Source: Citrus sinensis
Taxonomy: Eukaryota; Streptophyta; Magnoliopsida; Sapindales; Rutaceae
Assembly (NCBI RefSeq): GCF_022201045.2
Contig: NC_068561.1
Coordinates: forward strand, 18,850,501 to 18,914,500
Direction of reading: 5' to 3'
Length of the DNA: 64,000 bases
Shown: piece by piece, positions 40,504-51,354 of the stretch
Position numbering within the stretch: the first letter of the stretch is position 1
How the letters are laid out: each line of letters opens with the position of its first letter
Program-made: the position numbers and the translations under genes
Notes under the pieces: model-generated
Database searches by the model: none
What the model was told of the DNA's origin: nothing
Seen by the model: only the letters and a program-made list of their open reading frames with translations

Positions 40504-41229
40504 AGGAGACCCGGGAGAGTCATATAATTTACTTCCCAAATATAAAAAATATATATATAAAAGGAGACCCGGGAGCCATCGCCCGTAGCATGTGCGGGCG
40601 ATGGCTCCATGACCGGGCCACCTAAACCCAACATAAATTAAAAAAATAAAAATAAACTTATGAAATGAGTGTAAACTTCATATTAGTAAGTAGCATTGGT
40701 ATTAAAGAGTGGATTATTAGGAACTAGTTCAACAAATTTATTGAGATAATTGAATATTATTTCTTAGAGACATTTTAACGACCTAATGTGCTTATATTTT
40801 GCAAACATTAATATTTAAAAATCCTTGAATTGTCATGCCAATATATATCCTAATGTGCTTTTCTATCATTAATAATTCACCAATCAATTAAAACTTATTG
40901 TAAAAGTGTAAGGGAAGCATACCTTTAAGTCGAATCCTGATGCAGTTAACAATGTACAACCTTTTTGCTAATGGAGGCTATGCAAATAGGGGCTGTGATT
41001 GTGAGATTGTGATGATGGGGCTGTAGAAAGAAATTTCGAGATAACGGGCAATGATGGGCGATGTTGGGCAATGCGTGAGTTAAGTGATTTTGACAATGGT
41101 CTTTGGAGAGGGGGTAATTTAGTCCATAAGAGGTGTGTGTGGTTATTATTGTATGAATTTTTGCTCTATGGCTGGTTGTGATATTGAGTTTTTGAAAGTG
41201 GCTATATAAGACAATTTCTCAACTAAATG

Positions 41230-43094
41230 AGGCATCATTGCTATTGTCCTGGGATACGCAAGTATTTGAAATTGAATATAAAATTAATATTTTTAATATT
41301 TTTTTTTAATACTGACTACACATCAAACTATTATATTATATAGATATTTACAACTACTGTAATTATAAATTATTACACAAATATTTACAATTAAACATAT
41401 AAATAAGAATTATATTATTGCATTAAACGATTTTAATATTTCAAGCTTGCTTTGTGGTTCTAATTTTGACGTATGTCTTCGAAGAGAACTGACTGATTGT
41501 GAAGTATGAATGAAAACACATTATTAAATGTGTTGTCGTGGCTTTCGAAGAAGAAGACGCCGTTCTGTTTATTAAATCTGATTGAAGAAGAATATTTGGT
41601 AGAATGCCTGATAGAAGTTCCAGCAAAAAAAATATCCCCTTCAATCTCTCGGAGTGGATTATATGATTCAGTACGGAGGCATACTGGAACACATTGGCAA
41701 AAGGGGCAGTGGATGGAATACTTCATCATCCCTGCTAGGTTTTGCAACTCCTAGATTATGTCCCCAGATTTATCTCGGTTATAGAGTGCTGTAGGATGAA
41801 CATGCTCTTCTCACGTTCTGCAATTCATAAACATTTGCTTCTGTTACAATTCTAACTCAAATTCTCAGATTTTTTTTAAAAAAAAAAAAAAAAAAGAAGA
41901 AACAGAATGCTTGAATTCTTCAAAAATTGTAATGAAACAATTATTTTGACCCTGCGAGTAATTTTTCAGTCACTTGAAACTGGAGAGCATAAACAGGAGC
42001 AAGACGGCAGGATATTTTGAAAATTAAATAGGAGGACAAATAATAGACAGAGAAAATGGGAAAAGAAAACCAAATCAGCCATTTATAATGTTTGTTTTAG
42101 TGAACATTAATCATTTATAATGTTTGTTCAGTGAACATTAAATAATTAAGAGAATACATTTCAATAATAATAATAATAATCACGAGAGTGTCTTTTATTG
42201 GCTTTTAAATTTGCTTCTTCTTTCCTTCTATTTAATCTTCATTCCTAGTGATCACCCAGTTTCATTAAAACTTCATTTCAATTAATGTTTCTTTATGTAG
42301 GTACAAATTCTTCACAAATTACCAAATATTCTGAGATAAAAAGATATCCAAAATGATTCAAGCAATTTCTAAGAATAAAGTATAACAAACTTCAAAATAA
42401 CTTGATATTTAAGAGAGTTGTCCTACAGCTTATATTAGCCTCAATTCAAGCACTTATAGTCAGGTCCAGTACAAAGGCATACTGGAAGTTCTGAAATGGA
42501 ATTTCAAACCCATCTTTACAATTTCTTATATTCAGAGTTCTCACCAGAAATACTGAGCGGCGGAATTCAATACCAAGTAACAAATATACATACTCAAATG
42601 CAAGATTTAAAATGCAGCACCACTGGCCCCAATAGCAATAGTGCGAAAACATAAGATCACATGATTTGAACTGAAACTCTAACCTTAAAGCGATCGTGCA
42701 AATGGAATATGCATAAGTGGTACTGACCTGAAAAAGATGATAAAACCCTTTCGGAGTTGCTTACCCAACCGACTCAGGCTCAGTCTCCATTGCTTAGCTC
42801 GGTCATTAAAGACCATGTCAACAGACTAAAGCAGTACATACAGTGAGCTGCTTCATGAAAACTACTGATCTGCTTAAAAAAACTGTGCCAGGAATTTCAC
42901 AATTAATCCAAATGGTCAGTTTGAACAAACAGTCCCACAGTTCGAGCTAGCACTCACACTTGTATACACAGCAAGCACAACGACAGCTACTATCCATCTC
43001 GCAGCCTATCAATTTGCTGCAGATACCTGTCTTCAGTTTTCCAAACACGGTTTTCTAATCTCCAATTTTTAAAATATATAAGAAACATTCCCTT
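41230..43094. other. Intergenic downstream of the PPR gene
   Basis: No gene supported. Both-strand frames of about 80-95 codons at 41441-41754 have no recognisable motif. A 30-base tandem duplication (CATTTATAATGTTTGTT then AGTGAACATTAA) is at about 42080-42140. The PPR 3' UTR occupies the end. Confidence 0.45.
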
Positions 43095-45596
43095 TCATTC
43101 ATCAAACCTAGAGGTGGCATCTACATTGGAGTTTTGAATGGTCTTATTGCCAGCATTTCTCATTTCCATCGCTAATCTTTCCAACATTTCATATATCTTA
43201 TGGCTCTGAGGATGCTCTTGATCCTTAGAAGCAAAACGGTTCACATAACCTCCAACATCAATCCAAGAACATCCTACCTCTTTCCTCAACCCCCTCTCTC
43301 TCATCTCTTTCCTTACTTTATCCACATTTTCCCAGTTACCTTCTTCTGCATAGATATTGGAGAGCAGAACATGATAGCCTGGCATACTGTTTCTTGTATC
43401 CATTTCAAGCAACTTCTTGGCGACAACTTCTGCTAATTCAGAATGACCATGAAGTCTGCAGGATCCAAGAAGTGAACCCCAAATTTCCAACACATTTCCT
43501 TCTTCACCAAGTTCTTTAACAAACTCATATGCTTCAACCACTTTCCCAACCCTCCCCAACATATCTGCAACACAACAGTAGTGCTCAGTTGAAGGCTGAA
43601 TCTTGTATTCTTGCTGCATCAGGTCAAATATTTGAAGACCTTCATCAACTAAACCAGCATAACTGCAGGCTGACAATACCGCAACAAAGGTAATAGCATC
43701 AGGTTCAATTCCACATCCTTTCATTGAGCGAAACAAAGAGAGAGCTCTCTCGCTCATCCCATGTTGGCCATAACCCAATATCATTGTGGTATATGTAACA
43801 GAATTTTTCTCAGGGATTTTAGCAAAAACATTTGCAGCATAATTAATTACCCCTGACTTGGAATACATGTCAATAAGGGAAGTACCAACAAAGACATTTT
43901 GGTCCAACAAATAGCGAATAGAGAATCCATGGAGTTGTTTCCCCAACTCTATATTTCCCATGGGATTACAAGCTGGGAGAACTGATGCTATAGTCACAAC
44001 ATTGGGAGTTACATTATGCTCAAGCATCTGTCTAAAAGCCACAAAAGCTTCCTCAAGCAGTCCATTTTGGGTGTACCCTGCAATCATAGCATTCCAAGTG
44101 GCTTGATCTCTGTCTCCAGAATCGTTTTTCTCAAAAATTTGTCGTGCAGTCTTAATCAAGCCAGATTTTGCATACATGTCTATAAGATAACTTTCCATTC
44201 CTTCAAAATGAATGCCATGCCTAAGAAGAAAAGCATGTGTCTGCTTTCCAACATCCTGATTTCGAAGGTTTGATGCTGCTGAAAGCAAAGCAGTTACAGT
44301 CACAGAATCAATCATAAATCCTTGTTTCTGCATCTCATACACAAGCATTAACCCTTCATCATCCAGTCCATTCTGCACAAAAGCAGAAATCATAGTATTC
44401 CAAGAAACAACATCTCTTTCCTGCATCTTCTCAAAAACTTTAAATGATGTATGGATACTGTTGCACCTTGAATACATGACAATCACGGCATTAAGAACAA
44501 TAACCGGCAATGCCACAAAATTCTTAATTATATATGCATGCAGCTGTTGACCCAAGTCTAATTCCTGCAAGTGTGAAACCGCACTTAAAGCTGACAGGAA
44601 AGTCACATCATCAAAAACAATCTCGTCTAACTCCAACGCCTGAATGAAAAGCTCAATAGCTTCAACAGGACGATGATTCTGAACATATCCACCAATCATA
44701 GTGTTCCAAACCTCAGTATTCCTCTCCAAACAAATATCAAAAATCTTCCTCGCAAAATCAAAACAACCAAGCTCAGCATACATGAATATCGCTGAACTAG
44801 CCACAAACAAATCATTCACATATTCACTTCCAAGCTTAACAAGCAACCCATAAACAACATCAGCACTCTTGTAATCGCCTAAACTTGACAAAGCAGGGAA
44901 AACGTTAACGAAACTAATGGTACTTGGTCTAATTCCCATTCTCAACATCATCCTAAATTGCCTAACTGCCTCAATATATCTCTCAGTTTTTACATACCAT
45001 GAAACAATTGTATTCCACGCAACAACATTCCTCCTTCGCATTGTATCAAAAACTTTACAAACTAAATCATATTTCGAATAATCAACCTCAACGTATTTAA
45101 GACCAACCATTTCAGCATCCAAAGAACTCAAACAAGTAGAGTACATATTCAACAAAGAGTTATACACAAACCTACTAGGATTCGAGAAACACCTAATAAA
45201 ATGACAATGCACAGCTTTACCGATCCTAAGGTTACGGGTCTCGGCGCAAGCCTTAAGAACAGAAGAGTAAGTATAGTTATCACAACTGGTGTAAGGAGAT
45301 GATTTTTTCATCTGGGAATACAACAAAATGGCTTCATAGGGCAAGTTATTGCAGACGAACCCGATAATGATGGTGTTCCAAATGACGGTTGTTGGGCGGG
45401 TAATTGAGTCGAACAATTGGCGGGCTAAATGGGGACGGCCTTCTTGGCAAATTTTGCTTAAGCGGGAGCGAATTGTAGGGGTTTTGAGTTTTGGGATTGG
45501 CGGGGAGAGTGAGTGGATTTGCGGAAGCTGAGGAGGAGGAGGAGTGGCGGTTGGTGGAGGTGGTGGAAGAGGAAGAGGCACAGAGGAGGAGGCCAT
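43095..45596 (-). CDS. PLS-class pentatricopeptide repeat protein, probable At3g22150 (AEF1) orthologue
   Basis: An organelle-targeted RNA-binding protein of 833 residues without introns, as usual for PPR genes. After a Ser/Pro-rich leader (MASSSVPLPLPPPPPTATPP, residues 1-20), PPR repeats run from about residue 40 to 690, with W-N-T-(I/M)-I starts typical of S and P motifs. The end has E and E+ type segments (LLGSCRLHGHSELAEVVAKK, GLRKEVGCSWIDVGGYVNRF, DQEHPQSHKIYEML) and no DYW domain. The overall sequence resembles what I know of Arabidopsis At3g22150, named AEF1 for editing of plastid atpF and mitochondrial nad5 transcripts. Orthology is judged from memory, so the symbol is left blank. 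A LINE sits about 430 bases upstream of the start. Confidence 0.9.
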   Translation of the reverse strand: MASSSVPLPLPPPPPTATPPPPQLPQIHSLSPPIPKLKTPTIRSRLSKICQEGRPHLARQLFDSITRPTTVIWNTIIIGFVCNNLPYEAILLYSQMKKSSPYTSCDNYTYSSVLKACAETRNLRIGKAVHCHFIRCFSNPSRFVYNSLLNMYSTCLSSLDAEMVGLKYVEVDYSKYDLVCKVFDTMRRRNVVAWNTIVSWYVKTERYIEAVRQFRMMLRMGIRPSTISFVNVFPALSSLGDYKSADVVYGLLVKLGSEYVNDLFVASSAIFMYAELGCFDFARKIFDICLERNTEVWNTMIGGYVQNHRPVEAIELFIQALELDEIVFDDVTFLSALSAVSHLQELDLGQQLHAYIIKNFVALPVIVLNAVIVMYSRCNSIHTSFKVFEKMQERDVVSWNTMISAFVQNGLDDEGLMLVYEMQKQGFMIDSVTVTALLSAASNLRNQDVGKQTHAFLLRHGIHFEGMESYLIDMYAKSGLIKTARQIFEKNDSGDRDQATWNAMIAGYTQNGLLEEAFVAFRQMLEHNVTPNVVTIASVLPACNPMGNIELGKQLHGFSIRYLLDQNVFVGTSLIDMYSKSGVINYAANVFAKIPEKNSVTYTTMILGYGQHGMSERALSLFRSMKGCGIEPDAITFVAVLSACSYAGLVDEGLQIFDLMQQEYKIQPSTEHYCCVADMLGRVGKVVEAYEFVKELGEEGNVLEIWGSLLGSCRLHGHSELAEVVAKKLLEMDTRNSMPGYHVLLSNIYAEEGNWENVDKVRKEMRERGLRKEVGCSWIDVGGYVNRFASKDQEHPQSHKIYEMLERLAMEMRNAGNKTIQNSNVDATSRFDE

Positions 45597-46022
45597 GGAT
45601 GAGCTTTGGCTTTGTGCTTTTCCTCCGACAACTGTTTAGTTTGAGATGTGATGTTGTGTGGTTCGTTTACTTAAGAGGCTCCGATTTTCCGTTATCTTTT
45701 TATTAGTCTTACGTGGGATGTGCATGTCAGCATGTGCTTCTTGAAATTTCGTTTCGGAATTGCCCAATCAAAGATGACGATCAAGCACAAGTGCACGACT
45801 CAACAACTCGAGCACAATCAGTCACAAAAACCAGTAATTTTATACATTTGCTAATGGGCATTAATTTACTGATGACTTCGTAGTTGAATTTGAAATTAAG
45901 TAGTCAACTAACTAAAATTATTAATCATTTAACTTTGTCTTTGAGGTTAGCACACCCTAATTTTTGGGAGAATTATTCTACTCATTAAGGTTGAGTTTAT
46001 TAGTTTATAATACTAGTTTCCT
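45597..46022. promoter_or_regulatory. Promoter region of the PPR gene, cut short by a LINE
   Basis: Only about 426 bases separate the PPR start codon from the LINE target-site duplication. No clear TATA box is seen. The original upstream sequence continues beyond the LINE at 51591. Confidence 0.45.
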
Positions 46023-46120
46023 ACAGTACCCAAATTATTATTTTTTTTTTTTTGAGGTCAAAAGATTAAAATTCATTAAGCAGATAACTTAGATATCAAC
46101 CAAGGGGGTGGAACATGCCT

Positions 46121-49100
46121 TCACTCCCCCGGACCTGACAAAGAACCCCCCACCCGAGCAATAAAATGAGCAGTGGAGTTCGCAGATCGCCTAACAAAGG
46201 AGAAAGTAACATCTCCTATAGATTGAGCTAAAGCTCTACAATCGTCAATAATAAGACCAAAACCATTAGGGCTAAAACTATTAGTAGTCAAAGCATTGAA
46301 AACTTGCAAGCTGTCCATTTCGACAATGACAGGAAAAACGGGTAAACCCTTGAGCCAGCTGAGGATCTCTCGCACTCCAATAGCTTCAGCCTCCCGGGCA
46401 CCAAAACTACCTATAAAGCAGTCACTCCTGGCAGCTATGAAAACCCCATCCGAATTACGAATGACAGCCCCATGACTAATCTTGCCACTGGAAGAGAAGG
46501 TTGCCGCATCAACATTGCATTTAAACCACCCCACACTTGGCCTTTGCCAACACACGGCCCCATGAGAATTTGACACAAAAGTGTTATCAAACAGCTGCAG
46601 CTTCCTCACAGAACGCCATTGAAAAAGAACCTGGCCGGCTAGATTAAGAACACTTGACAGCCTCCCATTTTTGTTCTTCCAGACCTTAGAATTCCTATTC
46701 AACCAAAGGCTCCAACAAATCATGGCAGCAAGGTCACAATCATCACTGCTGCAGCGGGCAAAGACTCTCGCCAGCCAATCCCCAAAATACATACAACCCC
46801 CCTCAAAACCAATTGGAGACAATAACCAACATGATTTAGCAAAAGAACAGTTCAACAGACAATGGACAACAGATTCATCAGCTGCATTACAAATGGGACA
46901 GGTAGAAGCTAACTCAACTTGACGGCGTCGTAAGTTATCCGCGGTGGGCAGGACATTAACCCCCGCACGCCATATAAAATGGTTAACTTTAGCAGGGACT
47001 TTAAGCTTCCAAATTCGTTGCCATATATGACTAGAAGGAATCTCCGAAAGGTAAACTAACATTTTGTAGCAGCTACGAACAGTAAACAAACCTTTAGAGT
47101 CAGCAGACCAATACCAGACATCATCATCTCTTCTGCTACTTAGAGGAATTTGGGTGATAAGACCTCGATCTTTCTCATTAAAGATGTCTGTCAGAGCATC
47201 CAAGTCCCAGTTGCGTTGCCCTGGTAACATGAGACTGCTTACTGGAGCATTGATTATAGCATCAGGCAGGGGGGTAGTAACATATCCATGATCCAGATCT
47301 GGAAGCCATGGAGAGCCACCAATCGTGGTTTGAAGACCATTACCGATTTGAATGCGACTGCCCTGGGTAATCACATGATGCGCTGCCATAATAGACCGCC
47401 AAGCATAGCTAGGATTGCTTCCCACAGTAGCTTTGCCAAATGAGGTCAGTGGGTGGTATCTAGATTTAAGGATACGCGCCACCAAGCTATCAGGTTGAGA
47501 TAAAAGCCTCCATCCTTGTTTTCCAAGCATTGCCACGTTAAAGTGGTGCAGCTGCTTAAAACCGATTCCACCATAAGCTTTAGGCTTACATAACCTCTCC
47601 CACCGCATCCAATTTATCCCTCTACTGTCACTCCGATGATTACCCCACCAGAATGAATTCATCATGCGCTCAAGCTCTCTACAAAGATCCAAAGGAAGAA
47701 GGTATAAGTTCATTGCATAATTCGGCATTGCCTGTACAACTGTTTTCAATAAGATTTCTTTCCCCGCTCTAGATAACAGCTTCTGATTCCAGCCTTGGAG
47801 ACGACGCCAAACCTTGTCATGGATAAATCGAAATGCCTCATTCTTGTTTCGGCCAATAGAAGATGGCAAGCCAAGGTAAGAGCCATGGTTGCTGGTAGCT
47901 GCAACCTCCAGAATGTCGCAAACTTGCTGAGCTGAGGCAGCCCGAACATTAGCACTATAAGAAATCGAAGATTTATTGTAGTTCACCACTTGTCCCGAAG
48001 CTGCCCCATAACTAGCCAACGATTGTTTGATGATCCTAGCCTCTTGTTCATTTGCGTGAAAGAAAAGGAAGCAGTCATCCGTAAAAAAGAGATGAGTCAC
48101 AATCGGAGCTCCCCTAGCTACCCTAACTCCATGCATCAAGCCTGCCCTCGCTTGCTTGCGAAGTAAAGAACTCAACCCCTTCGCACAAATGATGAACAGA
48201 TACGGAGACAGGGGATCTCCCTGTCGCAGCCCTCTGCTAGGAACAATTGGGCCCACTTCCTTATTGCCCTGAATAACCTTGTAAGTGACGGTAGAAACAC
48301 ACAATAAGATTAGCTCAACCCATCTCGCAGCGAATCCCAGCTTCAACATCATAGCTTTTAAAAAACCCCATTCAATCCTATCGTACGCCTTGGACATGTC
48401 AATCTTTAAGGCTGCAATCCCTGTCTTCCCTTGCCGCTTTCGCTTTAAATAATGCATAATTTCTGCCGATATTAGGATGTTATCAGTGATGGCCCTCCCA
48501 GGGACAAAAGCACTTTGATTCTCAGAGATAATCGAGTTGAGGACAGCCTTCATACGATTAGCTAACATCTTGGCCACAATCTTGTAAAGAACATTACATA
48601 ATGCTATTGGTCGTAAGTCAGCTAAACACTCAGGTTTAGACTTTTTTGGAATTAACACTATAGCAATAGCATTTAACTCATTAGGGAATTCACAATTATC
48701 AATGAAATGTAAACAAGCAGCAATAACATCACCTCCAACAATATGCCAAAATTTCTGAAAGAATGCAGGGTTCATTCCGTCCGGCCCGGGCGATTTGTCT
48801 GGATGCATGCTAAAGAGCGCATCCCGAACATCCGTAGCCGTGAAAGGCTCCAGTAACTCCTGATTCTGTGCATCAGTAATCTTAGTTGCAACACATGAAA
48901 TAATATCTGCACTAGTACTTCCTTCCGAGTGAAATAATTTTGAGAAATACTCCCCTATTAAAGAGTTCACCTCTGCCGAATTTGAGCACCACTGGCCAGC
49001 GCTATTCCGTAATCTCCCAATCATGTTCTGTCGCTTCCTCTTAGAGGCAGTAGAGTGGAAATACCGGGAATTCATGTCCCCTTCCTTCAACCACAGCGAC

Positions 49101-50125
49101 TTCGACCTTTGTTTCCAAAACACCTCATGGCTGTGCAATAACTCATTGTAACGCTTCCGTGATTCCACAAACTCGGCCACACTCGTTTGATCTCGACAGC
49201 CCCTAAGAGACCCCATTTTCTGCTTGCAGGAAGCCAACCGATTGACAAAATCACAAGCAAGATGACCTCCCCAACGCATGAGAGCAGACCCACAAAACAG
49301 AAGCTTAGATTGAATAGAACAACCACCTGAAAGCTCCCAACTCTTTGTAACCACCTCCATACAATCTGGCTCACTAAGCCAAACATTTTCAAACCTGAAC
49401 CTCTTAATCTTAGGAAATTGATGGTGCCAGGAAGGGTCCAGAAAAATGGGCAGGTGATCGGAACACATAGCCTCCAGACTCACTACACTAGCTTTCGGAA
49501 AAAGGGAGAGCCAAGTGCTAGAAGCCAGAGCTCTATCTAATCTCTCCTCCACCCAGTCAACCGTACCCCGAGACCTCTCCCAAGTGTACTGATAGCCTTC
49601 CATGCCTAAGTCAACCAAACCAGAATCTGAGACAGCCGCGCGAAAGCCTTGAAGCTTCCAATTTGGGTGCTGACATCTGCCACGCTTCTCACTATTATGC
49701 AGGAGATCATTGAAGTCTCCAATGCACACCCACGGTAAAGAAGAAATGGAAGATAAAGAGCGAAGAAGCTCCCATGAATCTCGCCTCTTGCTCGTCTCAG
49801 GGAAGCCGTAGAACCCCGTACACCGCCACGTTCTAGAGTCTGCATTTTCTACTTGGACGTCAATGAAGTTACGCCCAAATTTGAGAAGCCTAACATTGTG
49901 AGAAGAATTCCAGTAAAGGGCGAGCCCACCACTTCGGCCCACTTTATCCACAGTAAACAAATTATTAAAGCCCAACTTAAACTTCAAGTTCTCTAATTTT
50001 TCTCGACTACATAAAGTTTCCATTAGAAATATAAAATCCGGTTTTTTACTTCTGACCAAGTCCAACAAAACCTGCACTGTCCGTGGGTGGCCCAGCCCAC
50101 GGCAGTTCCAACTTAAGCAACTCAT
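46121..50125 (-). CDS. LINE ORF2: endonuclease, reverse transcriptase, RNase H
   Basis: 1334 residues. The APE-type endonuclease is at about 1-225 (LSWNCRGLG, ETLCSRE, GDFNDLL, SDHLPI). The reverse transcriptase is at about 470-740: SAFVPGRAITDNILI, LKIDMSKAYDRIEW, GLRQGDPLSPYLFI, and the catalytic FTDD at 681-684 (FADD is more usual). A zf-RVT segment lies at about 1060-1130 (CPIC and HCLLNC). An RNase H domain begins near 1203, with FKCNVDAA (Asp1206), REAEAIG and EMDS. It copies the element RNA into the genome by target-primed reverse transcription. Its start overlaps the ORF1 stop as ATGA. No stops or frameshifts. Confidence 0.95.
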   Translation of the reverse strand: MSCLSWNCRGLGHPRTVQVLLDLVRSKKPDFIFLMETLCSREKLENLKFKLGFNNLFTVDKVGRSGGLALYWNSSHNVRLLKFGRNFIDVQVENADSRTWRCTGFYGFPETSKRRDSWELLRSLSSISSLPWVCIGDFNDLLHNSEKRGRCQHPNWKLQGFRAAVSDSGLVDLGMEGYQYTWERSRGTVDWVEERLDRALASSTWLSLFPKASVVSLEAMCSDHLPIFLDPSWHHQFPKIKRFRFENVWLSEPDCMEVVTKSWELSGGCSIQSKLLFCGSALMRWGGHLACDFVNRLASCKQKMGSLRGCRDQTSVAEFVESRKRYNELLHSHEVFWKQRSKSLWLKEGDMNSRYFHSTASKRKRQNMIGRLRNSAGQWCSNSAEVNSLIGEYFSKLFHSEGSTSADIISCVATKITDAQNQELLEPFTATDVRDALFSMHPDKSPGPDGMNPAFFQKFWHIVGGDVIAACLHFIDNCEFPNELNAIAIVLIPKKSKPECLADLRPIALCNVLYKIVAKMLANRMKAVLNSIISENQSAFVPGRAITDNILISAEIMHYLKRKRQGKTGIAALKIDMSKAYDRIEWGFLKAMMLKLGFAARWVELILLCVSTVTYKVIQGNKEVGPIVPSRGLRQGDPLSPYLFIICAKGLSSLLRKQARAGLMHGVRVARGAPIVTHLFFTDDCFLFFHANEQEARIIKQSLASYGAASGQVVNYNKSSISYSANVRAASAQQVCDILEVAATSNHGSYLGLPSSIGRNKNEAFRFIHDKVWRRLQGWNQKLLSRAGKEILLKTVVQAMPNYAMNLYLLPLDLCRELERMMNSFWWGNHRSDSRGINWMRWERLCKPKAYGGIGFKQLHHFNVAMLGKQGWRLLSQPDSLVARILKSRYHPLTSFGKATVGSNPSYAWRSIMAAHHVITQGSRIQIGNGLQTTIGGSPWLPDLDHGYVTTPLPDAIINAPVSSLMLPGQRNWDLDALTDIFNEKDRGLITQIPLSSRRDDDVWYWSADSKGLFTVRSCYKMLVYLSEIPSSHIWQRIWKLKVPAKVNHFIWRAGVNVLPTADNLRRRQVELASTCPICNAADESVVHCLLNCSFAKSCWLLSPIGFEGGCMYFGDWLARVFARCSSDDCDLAAMICWSLWLNRNSKVWKNKNGRLSSVLNLAGQVLFQWRSVRKLQLFDNTFVSNSHGAVCWQRPSVGWFKCNVDAATFSSSGKISHGAVIRNSDGVFIAARSDCFIGSFGAREAEAIGVREILSWLKGLPVFPVIVEMDSLQVFNALTTNSFSPNGFGLIIDDCRALAQSIGDVTFSFVRRSANSTAHFIARVGGSLSGPGE

Positions 50126-51354
50126 TGCTCTCGGTGGGCATGTGAACCAGGACCCACCGCTAATCCGTTTTTTGAAACACCCACATTCTCCATCACTTGG
50201 GTGGATGTGGTCTCATCACTCCCCACCTCTAGCTGCATTGCACCATGGGCCCTTCTCCGTTTGGCATCTATAACAATAATACCAGAGTTAAACTCTTCCC
50301 CACATTCCTGTAATTGACCCGAAACTTTAGGAGGTGCCATCACTTCCTTTCCTTTATCAAGCAGTTGACCACGTTTTGTCAGAAAATGTTGAGATCCTGC
50401 TATAGTATCCACAATCCCAGTAATGTCTCCCCCCTCATAATTGTTTCCCTTATTCAAGCCTGGATTTATGGTACCTTCCATATCAACTGTCATGGCCTCA
50501 CCGGAATTATTGCAGCTTCCAACTTTCATCTCCTCCTCCCCTGGTGGAGTTGACCGCAGCCAGCGATCGCCAGCGTTCATCAAATTTCTACGTGTAGGCG
50601 CCTTCATCCAGTGGCCAAACGGCTTAGTAATAGTAGCCGTAGTACACTCATACAAAGATGGACAACTTTTCTCTGTGTGACCAAGGAGACCACAGATAAA
50701 ACAAAACACATTCAACCTTTCGTATTTGAAGTCCACCCACATCCAATCTCCACCTGCTTTCTTGAGACGCATCCTACGCTTGAGAGGCTGCCTAACATCA
50801 ATGGCCACCCGAATCCTCATATAGTTCCTCCAAATCCCTTTAAGGTTATTTTCATCTGATTCCTCAAACTTGCCAATGTAATTACCAATGCTCTGTAAGA
50901 TTTTCTCTGATTGAAAACCGATAGGAAGGTTGTAGATTTGGGTCCAAAATGATGTATGAAATAAAGGTACATGTTGAGGTTGATCCTCTGCCCCCAACCG
51001 CTGAACAATGAGAATATGCTGGTCAAATGTCCAAGGCCCTGAGTCTATCACTCTGTTGATGTCAATTTCATGAAAGAATTGGAAGAGAAATAGTGTAGGC
51101 GACAGATCTTTAATACAAACTCCTCTGCCATGCCTCCACAGCGAAGCCATAGTGCTCTTCATGGCTGGGAAGTTAATCACCTTGTCCGTCAAGAACCTAC
51201 CCACAAGGCAGTAACGGAAATCACTTTGGGCCTCCTCGCATTCCTCATCCTCAACCCCCGCTACAATTATCCCCCCTTCCTCCTCCTCAGCAAGAGTAAG
51301 CCGTGCATAAGAGTTGTTTAAGTCAGCCTCCATTGTTGTGTGCGCACCCGCCAT
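50122..51354 (-). CDS. LINE ORF1: RNA-binding protein with zinc knuckle
   Basis: 410 residues. The start is the ATG at 51354 (MAGAHTTMEADLNNSYARLT); the open frame extends upstream only from a TTG. The first half matches the DUF4283-type domain seen in plant LINE ORF1 and gag-like proteins (FRYCLVGRFLTDKVINFPAM, SLWRHGRGV, FLFQFFHEIDINRVIDSGPW). A CCHC zinc knuckle CFICGLLGHTEKSC is next to it at about residues 230-243, after RMRLKKAGGDWMWVDFKYER. The C-terminal half is low-complexity. It is expected to bind element RNA. The stop overlaps the ORF2 start by four bases. Confidence 0.92.
   Translation of the reverse strand: MAGAHTTMEADLNNSYARLTLAEEEEGGIIVAGVEDEECEEAQSDFRYCLVGRFLTDKVINFPAMKSTMASLWRHGRGVCIKDLSPTLFLFQFFHEIDINRVIDSGPWTFDQHILIVQRLGAEDQPQHVPLFHTSFWTQIYNLPIGFQSEKILQSIGNYIGKFEESDENNLKGIWRNYMRIRVAIDVRQPLKRRMRLKKAGGDWMWVDFKYERLNVFCFICGLLGHTEKSCPSLYECTTATITKPFGHWMKAPTRRNLMNAGDRWLRSTPPGEEEMKVGSCNNSGEAMTVDMEGTINPGLNKGNNYEGGDITGIVDTIAGSQHFLTKRGQLLDKGKEVMAPPKVSGQLQECGEEFNSGIIVIDAKRRRAHGAMQLEVGSDETTSTQVMENVGVSKNGLAVGPGSHAHREQ

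Larger units (their letters stand above)
38566..41229. mobile_element. Mutator-like element, internally deleted
   Basis: A 2646-base element (38575-41220) flanked by perfect 9-base repeats AACTAAATG (38566-38574 and 41221-41229). Terminal inverted repeats of about 110-120 bases begin GGGAAATTGTCTTATATAGC on the left and GAGAAATTGTCTTATATAGC on the right (other strand). They continue together through AACTCAATATCA, ACACACACCT and TATGGACT. It contains the N-terminal part of a MuDR transposase (39358-40503) but no catalytic domain. GC-rich motif repeats lie at 39061-39245 and 40560-40612. It is non-autonomous now, derived from an autonomous MULE. Confidence 0.85.

Noticed and set aside
41441..41754. 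Overlapping frames on both strands
   Set aside because: Short, mutually overlapping, no motif; probably chance in a less AT-rich patch.
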